Assembly: GCF_040744945.1 (NCBI RefSeq)
Contig: NZ_CP160453.1
Coordinates: 1,736,001-1,800,000 of the forward strand
DNA: 64,000 bases
Direction of reading: 5' to 3'
Source: Saccharothrix sp. HUAS TT1
Lineage (GTDB): Bacteria; Actinomycetota; Actinomycetes; Mycobacteriales; Pseudonocardiaceae
Position 1 is the stretch's first letter; every line of letters begins with the position of its first letter. The position numbers and the translations under genes were made by a program. The notes under the pieces are model-generated. The model did not search any database. It was not told the origin of the DNA and saw nothing but the letters and a program-made list of their open reading frames with translations. Positions 52,835 through 62,800 of the stretch are shown piece by piece.

Positions 52835-53890
52835 ATGAGTGACCGCACAGTGGCCCCCCGCCCGCCGGGCACCGGTCCGACCGGTGCCCGGTCGGGCGTC
52901 CCGGCCGCCCGACCCGACTCGGAGGCTCCGATTCCCCCGACCACGGAAGCCGACCAGAAGACCCACGTCCGGCCGGGTGACCGGATCTTCGCAGGCCTGG
53001 CCACCGGGTCGGGCATCTTCATCGTGGTCCTGATCGCGGCGATCGGCGTCTTCCTGCTGCTCCAGGCCATCCCGTCGCTTGCGCTGGACCAGGTCAACTT
53101 CCTGACCAGCCGCGAGTGGTCCACCGGCGACGTCGCCAACATGCGCTACGGCATCCTGGACCTGCTCCTGGTGACCGTCGTGTCCTCGGCGTTCGCCCTG
53201 GCCATCGCGATGCCCATCGCCCTGGGCATCGCGCTGTTCCTCACCCAGTACGCGCCGCGCAGGCTCGCCCGGCCGTTCGCCTACGTCATCGACCTGCTGG
53301 CCGCCGTGCCGTCGATCATCTTCGGCCTGTGGGGCCTGCTGGTGCTCGGCCCGGTGCTCACCCCGGTCGGCGAGTGGCTGACGTCCACCCTCGGCTGGAT
53401 CCCGCTGTTCGCCGAGGGCAACGTCAGCATCGAGCTGGGCGGCACCATCTTCACCGCCGGGATCGTGCTGGCGGTGATGATCCTGCCGATCATCACCGCG
53501 GTCAGCCGCGAGGTGTTCGACCGCACGCCGGTCACCCACGTCGAGGGTGCGATCGCGCTCGGCGCCACCAAGTGGGAGGTCGTGCGGACGACCGTGCTGC
53601 CGTTCGGCAAGGCGGGCTACGTCAGCGCGTCCATGCTCGGCCTCGGTCGCGCCCTCGGCGAGACCATCGCGCTGACGATCATCCTCAGCGGCACCGGCGC
53701 GGCGTTCGCGTGGAGCCTGTTCGACGGCGGCGCGACGTTCGCGTCCAAGATCGCGCTGGCCGCGCCCGAGTTCAACGACCCGCGCACGGCGGGCGCGTAC
53801 ATCGCCGCCGGCCTGGTCCTGTTCGTGCTCACCTTCGGCGTCAACGCCATCGCCCGGACCATCGTCGCCGGTCACAAGGAGTACGAATGA
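52835..53890 (+). CDS. pstC: Phosphate ABC transporter permease PstC
   Basis: 351 residues; a Pro/Thr-rich cytoplasmic N-terminus of about 45 residues precedes six transmembrane helices. The EAA-type loop is HVEGAIALGATKWEVVRTTV and LGRALGETIALTIILSG is typical of PstC. Pairs with PstA. Overlaps pstA by ATGA. Confidence 0.96.
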   Translation: MSDRTVAPRPPGTGPTGARSGVPAARPDSEAPIPPTTEADQKTHVRPGDRIFAGLATGSGIFIVVLIAAIGVFLLLQAIPSLALDQVNFLTSREWSTGDVANMRYGILDLLLVTVVSSAFALAIAMPIALGIALFLTQYAPRRLARPFAYVIDLLAAVPSIIFGLWGLLVLGPVLTPVGEWLTSTLGWIPLFAEGNVSIELGGTIFTAGIVLAVMILPIITAVSREVFDRTPVTHVEGAIALGATKWEVVRTTVLPFGKAGYVSASMLGLGRALGETIALTIILSGTGAAFAWSLFDGGATFASKIALAAPEFNDPRTAGAYIAAGLVLFVLTFGVNAIARTIVAGHKEYE

Positions 53891-54801
53891 CGACCGACAC
53901 GGCGGACCTGAACCGCCTCGCCACGCCGCCGACGTTCCAGAGCGTCAGCCCGGCCCGCAGGTTCAAGAACGGCGTCGCCACCGCCCTGGTGTACGGGGCG
54001 TTCCTGATCGCGATCGTGCCGCTCATCTGGGTGCTGTACGTGGTCGTCGAGCGCGGGTTCCCGGTGGTCCTCGACGGCGACTGGTGGCAGAAGTCGCTGT
54101 CCGGCCTGCTCGGCCGGCAGCAGGGCGGCGGCGTCTACCACGCGATCTACGGCACCCTGGTGCAGGGCCTGGTGTGCGGCCTGATCTCGGTGCCGATCGG
54201 CCTGTTCGTCGGCGTGTACCTGGTGGAGTACGGCGGCCGGTCCAAGCTGTCCCGCGCCACCACGTTCATGGTCGACATCCTGACCGGCGTGCCGTCCATC
54301 GTGGCCGCGCTGTTCGTCTACACGCTGTGGATCACGTACTTCGGCTTCGGCCGCAGCGGGTTCGCGGTGTCCCTCGCGCTGGTGCTGCTCATGGTGCCGG
54401 TGATCGTGCGGACCACCGAGGAGATGCTGAAGATCGTGCCGGACGAGCTGCGCGAGGCGTCCTACGCGCTCGGCGTGCCGAAGTGGAAGACGATCGTGAA
54501 GATCGTCGTCCCGACGGCCCTGTCCGGCATCATCACCGGCATCATGCTGGCCCTCGCCCGGGTCATGGGCGAGACCGCGCCGGTGCTCGTGCTGGCCGCG
54601 TACGCGCCGTACATCAACTACAACCTGTTCGAAGGCCCGATGGCCTCGCTGCCGCTGCTGATGACGTCGGAGCGGAACAACCCGACGCAGGCGGGCTTCG
54701 AGCGGATCTGGGGTGCGGCGATCACCCTGGTCATCATCATCACGCTGTTCAACCTGCTGGCGACCGTGATCTCGCGGTGGCTGGCTCCGAAGACGAAGTG
54801 A
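53887..54801 (+). CDS. pstA: Phosphate ABC transporter permease PstA
   Basis: 304 residues from ATG 53887, six helices. [20 protein letters not shown] and [20 protein letters not shown] are the EAA and PstA signature regions. Starts in the pstC stop; pstB follows after 10 bases. Confidence 0.96.
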   Translation: MTTDTADLNRLATPPTFQSVSPARRFKNGVATALVYGAFLIAIVPLIWVLYVVVERGFPVVLDGDWWQKSLSGLLGRQQGGGVYHAIYGTLVQGLVCGLISVPIGLFVGVYLVEYGGRSKLSRATTFMVDILTGVPSIVAALFVYTLWITYFGFGRSGFAVSLALVLLMVPVIVRTTEEMLKIVPDELREASYALGVPKWKTIVKIVVPTALSGIITGIMLALARVMGETAPVLVLAAYAPYINYNLFEGPMASLPLLMTSERNNPTQAGFERIWGAAITLVIIITLFNLLATVISRWLAPKTK

Positions 54802-54811
54802 GCGGGCGGTC

Positions 54812-55588
54812 ATGGCCAAGCGCATCGACGTGAAAGACCTCAACCTGTTCTACGGCAAGTTCCACGCCGTGGACGGTGTTTCGCTCGCCGTGCCGCCGAA
54901 GAACGTGACGGCGTTCATCGGCCCGTCCGGTTGCGGCAAGTCCACCGTGCTGCGGTCGTTGAACCGCATGCACGAGGTCGCGCCGGGCGCCCGGGTGGAG
55001 GGCAAGGTGCTGCTGGACGGCGAGGACATCTACGCCTCCGCCGTCGACCCGGTGCAGGTGCGCCGGACCATCGGCATGGTGTTCCAGCGCCCCAACCCGT
55101 TCCCGACGATGTCCATCCGGGACAACGTGGTGGCGGGGCTGAAGCTGGCCGGTGAGCGGAACAAGAAGAAGCTCGACGAGGTGGCCGAGCGGTCGCTGCG
55201 CGGGGCGAACCTGTGGAACGAGGTGAAGGACCGCCTCGACCGGCCGGGCGGCGGGCTGTCCGGTGGCCAGCAGCAGCGGTTGTGCATCGCGCGGGCGATC
55301 GCCGTCCAGCCGGACGTGCTGCTGATGGACGAGCCGTGCTCGGCGCTGGACCCCATCTCGACCCTGGCGATCGAGGACCTGATCACGGAGTTGAAGAAGG
55401 AATACACGATCGTGATCGTGACCCACAACATGCAGCAGGCCGCGCGGGTCAGCGACCAGACCGCGTTCTTCAACCTGCTCGGCGTCGGCCAGCCCGGCCG
55501 CCTGATCGAGGTGGACGACACGGAGAAGATCTTCTCCAACCCCAGCCAGAAGGCCACGGAGGACTACATCTCCGGCCGCTTCGGCTAA
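54812..55588 (+). CDS. pstB: Phosphate ABC transporter ATPase PstB
   Basis: 258 residues. Walker [10 protein letters not shown] (37-45), Q-loop [17 protein letters not shown], signature [14 protein letters not shown], Walker [14 protein letters not shown], switch VTHNM. Energises phosphate import and, with PhoU, reports phosphate status. Followed by a strong terminator; in M. tuberculosis the next gene is phoU, here moved 3.5 kb away by ESX cassette B. Confidence 0.97.
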   Translation: MAKRIDVKDLNLFYGKFHAVDGVSLAVPPKNVTAFIGPSGCGKSTVLRSLNRMHEVAPGARVEGKVLLDGEDIYASAVDPVQVRRTIGMVFQRPNPFPTMSIRDNVVAGLKLAGERNKKKLDEVAERSLRGANLWNEVKDRLDRPGGGLSGGQQQRLCIARAIAVQPDVLLMDEPCSALDPISTLAIEDLITELKKEYTIVIVTHNMQQAARVSDQTAFFNLLGVGQPGRLIEVDDTEKIFSNPSQKATEDYISGRFG

Positions 55589-55603
55589 CCCCCACCCCCA
55601 CCC

Positions 55604-55636
55604 GGAAGCCCTCCCACCGCTGGTGGGAGGGCTTCC
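55604..55636 (+). terminator. Terminator of the pst operon
   Basis: 15-base perfect stem GGAAGCCCTCCCACC (55604-55618), loop GCT, complement at 55622-55636, 16 bases after the pstB stop. Confidence 0.92.
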
Positions 55637-55752
55637 GCGCGTTCGGGTGACGAGGGGAACCGGGGGCTCGCGCCCGCCGTCAAAGCCGAGACACGGTGCT
55701 CCGTCCGGGGGTACCGTGACCGTTGGGATCGGCAGACTCGCAGGGGGTAACC

Positions 55753-56154
55753 GTGGCGGCGGAAGGTGCGTGGAGCGCACAGTCCATGCAGGCGATGACG
55801 GCCAACATGGTCGGCTTGAAGCAGGCCGCCGAGTCGGGTTCGTTCGCCATCAGCGAGGCCGGCGCCCAGGAGTACCTGAAGGCGATCGACAACGCCCAGA
55901 AGGACCTGCGCAAGATGGACAACGACGTCGCCCTGCTGCGCCAGGACGTGAAACTGGGCACGAGTCCGGACGCGACCGCCCTGACCCGCTACAACCGGGA
56001 AGGGGTCGAGGGTGGCGCCGGCACGTCCGGCATCGTTCCGGCCATCGAACAGCTGAAGTCCGCGCTGGAAGAGGCACGGCTGGCGCTTCAGAAGGCGATC
56101 GAGAACTACCGCGAGGTCGATGACTCCAATGCCGGCACCTACAAGCGCTACTGA
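55753..56154 (+). CDS. Small WXG100/ESAT-6-like protein (ESX cassette B)
   Basis: 133 residues from GTG 55753. Helical throughout: AQSMQAMTANMVGLKQAAES, SALEEARLALQKAIENYREV, ending DDSNAGTYKRY. Counterpart of the gene at 3053: similar size, helix-rich, and both end with a short polar tail after a Tyr-Arg helix (DYRRVEGDN versus NYREVDDSN). No WXG turn. It opens the second ESX-associated cassette. Confidence 0.68.
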   Translation: MAAEGAWSAQSMQAMTANMVGLKQAAESGSFAISEAGAQEYLKAIDNAQKDLRKMDNDVALLRQDVKLGTSPDATALTRYNREGVEGGAGTSGIVPAIEQLKSALEEARLALQKAIENYREVDDSNAGTYKRY

Positions 56155-56167
56155 GGGTGGAAGTCAG

Positions 56168-56704
56168 TTGATCAAGGGATTGTCGATCCGCGTCGTCCTG
56201 GCGTTGACGGTGCTCGGCGTTGTCGCCACCGGCTGCACCACCCAGGGAGATCCGACGCCCGCGCCCACGGGTTCCACCTCGGCCGAGGAGACCTCGGAAG
56301 CGACCACCACGTCGAAGCCGTCCGGTGGCGGTGACTCGCTGGCCGACTTCGACACGTGCGAAGCGCTGAACTCGGTGGCTGCTCAGTTGAACCTCACCGA
56401 GGTCGAAGCCGACGGCAAGTCCTGCGACGCGGAGTTCTCCGCGACCACGTCGGTGACGGTCAAGGCCCAGCCGTCGCTGAAGATCGCCGACGCCGTGGGC
56501 AAAGAGGTGTCGAGCATCGACGTCGGACCGCGCAAGGGCGCGCTGGCGACGGAACCCGCCTCGAGCTCGTCGTGCCTGGTCGCCATCGAGGTGACCGCCA
56601 CTTCCAGGGTTGACGTCGTCGGCAGTGCGAACGCCTCGCTGGACGAAGCCTGCGACGCGGCGAAAGCTGTCGCCGAAGCAATCGAACCCAAGCTGCCGAA
56701 GTAA
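56168..56704 (+). CDS. DUF3558-type lipoprotein (ESX cassette B)
   Basis: 178 residues from TTG 56168 (GGAAG upstream; the open frame to 56120 overlaps the previous gene). Signal peptide and lipobox VLALTVLGVVATGCTT, Thr/Ser/Pro linker, then DTCEALNSVAAQLNLTEVEA and a Cys-containing C-terminal half like other DUF3558 proteins. In cassette A the corresponding gene comes before the WXG100-like gene; here it comes after. Confidence 0.75.
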   Translation: MIKGLSIRVVLALTVLGVVATGCTTQGDPTPAPTGSTSAEETSEATTTSKPSGGGDSLADFDTCEALNSVAAQLNLTEVEADGKSCDAEFSATTSVTVKAQPSLKIADAVGKEVSSIDVGPRKGALATEPASSSSCLVAIEVTATSRVDVVGSANASLDEACDAAKAVAEAIEPKLPK

Positions 56705-56719
56705 CCAGGGGAGAACGTC

Positions 56720-58291
56720 GTGACGCCGCCGAACTCGCAGCCGCCGTCCTCGCAGCCGCCGCAGAACAACAGCCAGGCCGGCCAGGTCACCTACGCCGGG
56801 CAGACCGAGGCCGAGCTGCGCGCCGAGTACGAGCGCGAGCGGGATGCCAACCCGGGGTTGTTCGGCGGCATCCTCACCCTCGACGACTACCTGCGCTACA
56901 AGGCGCAGTCGGCGCAGAACCAGGCCGACCAGGAGCGGCAGCTCGAGCAGGTGGTGGAGAACTACCGCCCGCCGCTGACCCCCGCCGGTTCGCACTACCT
57001 GGGTTACGACCACAAGGCCCTCAAGGACATGGTCACCCAGAACATGGCCCCCAGCACGGCCAACGAGCAGGGCGAGGCGTGGACCAAGATCGGCAACACG
57101 CTCGCCGAGCTGCAGACGAACCTGACCAGCGCCACCGCCGCCAGCAAGGGCGCCTGGCAGGGCGCGGCGGCCGAGTCGGCGCAGGGCTACTTCACCAACG
57201 TCGCCACCTGGTCCGGCAACGCGGCGCAGGGCGCGCAGCTCACCGGCAACAAGCTCTACACCCAGAGCACCGCCGCCGAGCAGGCGAAGAACGCGATGCC
57301 CGAACCGGTCGACTTCAGCACCGCCGACGCCTACAAGATGTTCTTCTCCGAGCCCAACCCGTTCAAGTGGGCCGAGACGATCGACAAGATCGAGCAGAAG
57401 TTCGAGGAGAAGCAGCAGGCCCACGAACGGGCCGCCGAGGTCATGACGACCATGTCGCAGGACTTCCAGGAGTCGGGTTCCACCATGCCCGCCTTCTCCC
57501 CGCCCCCGCCCATGGCGGGCACCGGCGGCAGCGGTGACCCGAACGGCACGGGGGACAGCCAGATCGGCACCCGGCCGACCATCCCCAGCGGCACCGGCAC
57601 CGGGACGGGGACCGGTAGTGGCAGCGGGCTCGGCGACCTCGGTGGTCCCGGCAGCGGTGGCGGTGGCACCGGTGGCGGTGGCAGCACGAACCAGTCCGGG
57701 TTGAACGGGCCCGGTGGTGGTGGCCAGACGACGCTGCCCGGCGGTGGTGGCGGTGGCGGCGGCAGCACGAACCTGCCCGGTGGCGGTGGCGGTGGTCCGT
57801 ACCCGCCCGGGTACTTCCCGCCGGGCACCGGTCCCAACGGACGGACGACCGTCCCGCCCGGCGGACGGCTGCCCAACGGTCCGAACGGGCCCAACGGCCC
57901 CGGCGGTCGTGGTGCCGGCGGCGGTGGCGGGGGCGGCGCCGGTGGTGGCCGCGGCATCGGTGGACCCGGTGGCCTGGCCGCGGCAGGTCGCGGTGGCCTG
58001 GGCGGCCTGGGCGGCGGTTTCGGGCCCGGCGGCAGCGCGGGCACGCTCGGCGAGGCCGGTCGGTCCGGCGCGGGTGGCTTCGGGCCGGGTGGCGCCGGTG
58101 GCCTCGGCGGCGCCGGTGCGGCCGGTCGCGGTGGCGTCGGCGGCCTGGGCGCGGGCATGGGCGCGGGAGCCGGTGGTGCTCGCGGCCAGGGTGACGAGGA
58201 CAAGGAGCACAAGGCCGCGTCCTACCTGGTGGAGACCGAGGACGTCTTCGGCGACGGCACCATGGTCGCCCCGCCGGTCATCGGCGGGTGA
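56720..58291 (+). CDS. PPE-domain-like protein with Gly-rich tail (ESX cassette B)
   Basis: 523 residues from GTG 56720 (AGGGGAGAA upstream). Residues 1-250: an N-terminal segment containing YRPPLTPAGSHYLGYDHKAL, then a helical PPE/WXG domain (TAASKGAWQGAAAESAQGYF with a W-x-G turn; KNAMPEPVDFS). Residues about 255-490 are Gly/Pro repeats. The end is EHKAASYLVETEDVFGDGTM followed by VAPPVIGG, nearly the same as in the protein at 3481. Presumed type VII substrate; stop overlaps the EspG start. Confidence 0.82.
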   Translation: MTPPNSQPPSSQPPQNNSQAGQVTYAGQTEAELRAEYERERDANPGLFGGILTLDDYLRYKAQSAQNQADQERQLEQVVENYRPPLTPAGSHYLGYDHKALKDMVTQNMAPSTANEQGEAWTKIGNTLAELQTNLTSATAASKGAWQGAAAESAQGYFTNVATWSGNAAQGAQLTGNKLYTQSTAAEQAKNAMPEPVDFSTADAYKMFFSEPNPFKWAETIDKIEQKFEEKQQAHERAAEVMTTMSQDFQESGSTMPAFSPPPPMAGTGGSGDPNGTGDSQIGTRPTIPSGTGTGTGTGSGSGLGDLGGPGSGGGGTGGGGSTNQSGLNGPGGGGQTTLPGGGGGGGGSTNLPGGGGGGPYPPGYFPPGTGPNGRTTVPPGGRLPNGPNGPNGPGGRGAGGGGGGGAGGGRGIGGPGGLAAAGRGGLGGLGGGFGPGGSAGTLGEAGRSGAGGFGPGGAGGLGGAGAAGRGGVGGLGAGMGAGAGGARGQGDEDKEHKAASYLVETEDVFGDGTMVAPPVIGG

Positions 58292-59085
58292 GCGTGTTCT
58301 CGTTCGCCCTGTCGTTCGCGGCGGCCGACGTGCTCTGGGAGGACCTGAAGCTCGGCAGCCGCCCTTACCCGTTCGAGTTCCCCTACCTCGGGCAGACCTT
58401 CGACGAGCGGCGCGGCATCCGGGAGGCCGTGCACCGCGACCTGGAGTCGCGCGGCCTGGTCCGGCGCGGCCGGGTCGCGCCCGAGGTCGAGGAGGCGCTG
58501 ACCCTGCTGGTCCGGTTCGACTACTGCCTGAACGCGGTCGCCTCGCTCGACGCCCGCAACGTCGAGCGCCAGCTGCTGGCCCGCGGCGGCGCGGCCGGTG
58601 AGGCAGCGGCCCTAGCGGTGATGGACGACCGGCAGCTGAAGGTCGACCTGATGCGCGCGCCCGCGCTGCTGCGCGCCATCGTGGACCTGGTGCCGCCCAC
58701 CCGACCCGGCCCCGGCCAGTCGATCACGGTGCCGGTGCCGACGTCCGCCCCGCCACCGCCGCCGCGCCGGGACGACGACTTCGGCAACGCCACGTTCACC
58801 CAGGCCATGGCGCCGCGCTCGTCGGTGTCCACGCAGGTCCGCGCGCTGGAAGCGGTGTTCGAACGCCCCCGGCTGCGGGCCGGCCAGTTCGGCGTCACGG
58901 TGCGCGGCAGGCACGGCCGGGAGCAGCGCGCGCCGCAGGTCGCCTGGTTCGACAACGACCAGGGCCGCTACATGTCGCAGACGCGGCAGGGGCAGGACGG
59001 CCGCAAGTGGCTCACCCACGCCCCCGCCGACAACGCGCGCATCGCGGGCCAGCTCGCCCAGGAGCTGAACGGCCTGCTCCGCTAG
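58288..59085 (+). CDS. ESX secretion-associated protein EspG-like (cassette B)
   Basis: 265 residues from GTG 58288, overlapping the PPE-like stop (GTGA). FAAADVLWEDLKLGSRPYPF and RRGIREAVHRDLESRGLVRR are EspG-like N-terminal blocks, RAPQVAWFDNDQGRYMSQTR the C-terminal strand block that matches VVAFFDTEDGRYLQQRR of cassette A. Presumed chaperone for the coupled PPE-like protein. Unlike cassette A there is no hairpin between the two genes. Confidence 0.82.
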   Translation: MSVFSFALSFAAADVLWEDLKLGSRPYPFEFPYLGQTFDERRGIREAVHRDLESRGLVRRGRVAPEVEEALTLLVRFDYCLNAVASLDARNVERQLLARGGAAGEAAALAVMDDRQLKVDLMRAPALLRAIVDLVPPTRPGPGQSITVPVPTSAPPPPPRRDDDFGNATFTQAMAPRSSVSTQVRALEAVFERPRLRAGQFGVTVRGRHGREQRAPQVAWFDNDQGRYMSQTRQGQDGRKWLTHAPADNARIAGQLAQELNGLLR

Positions 59086-59102
59086 CGGCCTGCTCCGCTA
59101 GC
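59071..59102 (+). repeat. 16-bp tandem duplication at the espG stop codon
   Basis: GGCCTGCTCCGCTAGC occurs at 59071-59086 and again at 59087-59102, so the last four codons and the stop are repeated. It looks like a recent slippage event; the first TAG keeps the protein unaffected. Confidence 0.9.
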
Positions 59103-59108
59103 GGGCGG

Positions 59109-59777
59109 TCACGCGTCGGCGGTCTCGCCGTGGTAGCCGGGCATCCGACCGGTCACCACGAAGACCGTGCGCTTGGCCACCGACACCGCGTGGTCGGCGA
59201 AGCGCTCGTAGAACCGGCCGAGCAGCGTGGTGTCCACAGCGGACGGCACGCCGTGGGCCCAGTCCTTGTCCATGATCACCGTGAACAGGTGGCGGTGCAG
59301 GTCGTCCATCGCGTCGTCGGCGTCCTCCAGCGACCGCGCCCGCGCCACGTCCTGCGTGCGGATGATGTCGGTCGCCTCGCGCGCCAGCTCGACCGCGATG
59401 CGGCCCATCTCGGCGAAGTACGGCTGGACCGTGTCCGGCAGCACCGGGTTCGGGTGCCTGCGCCGGGCGGCCTTGGCCACGTGCAGCGCGAGGTCGCCCA
59501 TCCGCTCCACGCTCTCCGCCGCGTGGATCACCGCGAGCACGATCCGCAGGTCGGTGGCGACCGGCGCCTGCAACGCCAGCAGCGCGTACGCCTGCTCCTC
59601 GATGTTGGCGCGCACGTCGTCGATCCTGGCGTCGTCACCGATCACCTGCTCGGCGAGGGCGAGGTCCGCCCCGAGCAGGGACGTGGTCGCCCGCTCCATC
59701 GCGTCACCGGCCATCCCGCACATGTCGGCGAGCTGGTCGGCGAGTTGTCCGAGCTGGTCGTGGTAGGCCTCACGCAT
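59109..59777 (-). CDS. phoU: Phosphate transport system regulator PhoU
   Basis: 222 residues of paired three-helix bundles with repeated metal-binding motifs: ADMCGMAGDAMERATTSLLG, AVIHAAESVERMGDLALHVA and TTLLGRFYERFADHAVSVAK. PhoU restrains the phosphate response when phosphate is ample and modulates Pst. Converges on ESX cassette B. Homologue of phoY2 (Rv0821c). Confidence 0.95.
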   Translation of the reverse strand: MREAYHDQLGQLADQLADMCGMAGDAMERATTSLLGADLALAEQVIGDDARIDDVRANIEEQAYALLALQAPVATDLRIVLAVIHAAESVERMGDLALHVAKAARRRHPNPVLPDTVQPYFAEMGRIAVELAREATDIIRTQDVARARSLEDADDAMDDLHRHLFTVIMDKDWAHGVPSAVDTTLLGRFYERFADHAVSVAKRTVFVVTGRMPGYHGETADA

Positions 59778-59857
59778 GGCCGTCAGCCTACGGTGGGGTC
59801 ATCGCGGTAGCGACCCACCCCGGTAAACCGGTGGTGAACCCGAAACGTCCAGTTCGC

Positions 59858-62800
59858 TCAGGCGCAGGGGTCCTTGCCCGCGTTCACCACGGTCAGGTCC
59901 CCGGGCGGCGCGGCCTTGCCGGGGTCGGAGCCCGGCGCCTGCGGCGCGACGATCTCCTCGTCCCAGCCTGGCCCGATCAGCAGCTGCACCGCACCGCCCA
60001 TGCTGGGCTCGAAGAGCAGCGTCGCGCCGGGCACCGACGTCTGCAGCGTCGCCGCCGCGTCCTCCGCGCCGATGCCGTACTTGATGACGGTCCGGTCGGT
60101 GGGCGGTGCGCTGCCGGGGATGACCACGTCGTAACCCAGCTCCCGCAACGCCTCCGTGGTCAGCCTCGCCGCGCCGTCGTTGTTCGGGTCGCCGTTGCGG
60201 ACCTGGATCTTCAGGCCATTGTGGTCGATGACCTTGCCCTGCTTGGGGCCGGGCGGCGGCGCGGAGGTCTGCGCGGCGGCCTTGTTCGGGTCGGCCTGGG
60301 CCTTGTCCGGGTCGGCGGGCGTGTCGTCCGGGGTCTCCTCCGGCAGCGGAGTGCCGTCGATGACGGCCTGGAACAGCTTCTTGACGTCGTCTTCCTTCAG
60401 CAGCTCCAGGTTGTCGTCGTTCGACAGCGTGGGGCCTTCGGACGTCTCGTGCGGGATGGTCACGAACGTGACCCGGCCCGCTTCCAGGCTCTGCAACGAC
60501 TGCGCCAGCGTCAGCATGTCGTTCACGCCGATGTTCTGGCCGACGGTCGACGCGGCGAACGCGTTGAGGAAGCCGTTGAGCTTGCCCGGGTTCAGCAGGA
60601 TCTCCGACGACAACGCCTTGCGCAGCAAGGAGGACAGGAACTGCTGCTGCCGGCCGACGCGGTCGAAGTCGGTCTTCGTCTCGCCCTCGACCTTGCGGGC
60701 GCGGACGAAGTCGAGCGCCTTGTCGCCGTTGATCTCGTAGCGGCCGGCCTTGTCGAAGATGACGCCCAGCTCGTCGTCCTCCATCGGCTTGGGCACGCAG
60801 ACCGGGACGGTGCCGATGGCGTCGACCATGCCCTTGAAGCCGTTGAAGTCGACGCTGATGAAGTGGTTGATCTCCAAGCCGGTCAGCTCGGTCATGAACT
60901 TGCTGACGCACCGGGGTCCGCCGACCGCGTAGGGCTCGTTCGCCTTCACGTCCGCCTCGCGGGCGAACTGCTCGCCGGTGTACTCGCCGGTGGTCGGGTC
61001 CCAGCCCTCGCAGTCGGGGCGGGTGATCAGCAGGTCGCGCGGCACCGAGACGATGACCATGCGCTTGCGGTCGGCCGGGACGTGCGCGAGCATCAGCACG
61101 TCGGACCGCGCGCCCGGTTCGGCGCCCTCGTCGCCGACGCCGTCCTGCGGCTTCGCGCCCGCCCGGGTGTCCGAGCCGACGATGAGGAAGTTCTCGTCGC
61201 CGAGCTGCTTCTCCGCCTCGTGGACGGCGGCGGAGTTCGTGCCCAGCGCGTCGATCTCGGTGATCTTGCTGTCGATGTAGAGCATCGCGCCCCAACCGAG
61301 GCCGGTGGAGACGAACACCAGCACGGCGGCGGTGAGCGCGACGACCTTGATCGTGCCGACGATCTTGCTGTGCTTGGCCGTGCGACCGCGGCGGTGCGGG
61401 CCGTCGCCGTCGGCGAGGTCCACCGGTTCGGCGTACTCGGTGGCGTCCTCGTCGTGGTCGGCCTTCCAGGGCATGAGCTTCTGGCGGCGTTCCTTGCGCA
61501 GGCGCTCCTGCTCGGCCAGCTCGTCGTGGACGGCGGAGAAGCGGGCCAGGGTGTGGTCGACCTCGCGACGTTTCTTGACCTCGTCGCTGATGGCCTCCAT
61601 CTCGGTGGTGAGGCTGGCCGGGTCGATGGCTTCGCGCGGTTCGGGGGTGTTCAGGCGGTCGGCGACGACGGGGTGCGCCTGGTCGGGCGCGACTTCGCCG
61701 TCGTCGGCGAACCGGCGGCCGGGCGGGTCGCCGACGGGACGGGGGCCGCTGCCGTCGGCCGGACCGTCCGCGAGGCGGCGCGGTTGGCCGGGCTTGTCGA
61801 CCGGCGGACCATCGGCCAGCCGTCGAGGCGGACCGTCCACAGGAAGCGCCGGCGGACCATCGGCCAGCCGACGCGGTTGACCCGGACCGTCCACCGGAGG
61901 CGCTGGCGGACCATCGGCCAGCCGACGCGGTTGACCGGGGCCGTCGACCGGGGGAACCGGCGGGCCATCAGCCAACCGGCGCGGTTGACCAGGGCCGTCC
62001 ACCGGCGGGCCATCAGCCAGGCGACGGGGCTGGACAGGGCCGTCGACCGGCGGGACTGGCGGGCCATCGGCGAGCCGACGCGGTCCGCTGCCCTCGGGAC
62101 GCGGGCGCTGAGCGGTCCGGGGTCCACCGGTGACGTCGTGCGGGCCACTTCCGTCGGCGAGGCGACGCGGACCGTCACCGACCGGGCTGTCCGGCCGCCG
62201 GCGCGGTCCGCTGCCGTCAGCGAGGCGGCGGGGGCCATCGGCGGGGGTGCTGGGGCGGGGCCGTTGACCGGTGTTCTCACCGGGGCGGGGACTGTCCGCG
62301 AGCCGCCGGGCGATGCCGTCGGCCGCCGCGCCCTCTGCCGCCCGACGACCGGGCGGGCCGACCTCGTCCGGCCGCCTGCGCGGGCCGTCGGCCGGGTCCT
62401 CAGGACGCTGGCGCGGTCCGCTGTCGGCCATTCGCCGAGGTGCGTCGAGCGCTGGCTCCTCAGGACGTTGACGCGAGCCGCTGTCGGCCATCCGCCGGGG
62501 CGCCTCGGGCGTCAGGTCCTCGGGCCGGGGCCGCGGTCCGCTGCCGTCGGGCATCCGCCGAGGCGCGTCACCGACCAACCCCTCGGGGTGCTGGCGCGGC
62601 GCGTCGGCCGACCGTCGACCCGGCGGCGTGCCGGGGAGGTCCGGCCGCGGCCGTTGACCGGTGTGGTCGGCGGACCTGCGCGGTCCGGCCGGGTCCTGCG
62701 GGACGCGCGGCGCGTCGACCGGGCCGTTCTCCGGGCGCGGGCGGCCGTTGGCGGGGAAGCGCCTGCTCGGCTCGCCCCCCTCGCCGGGCGCCGGCGGGCG

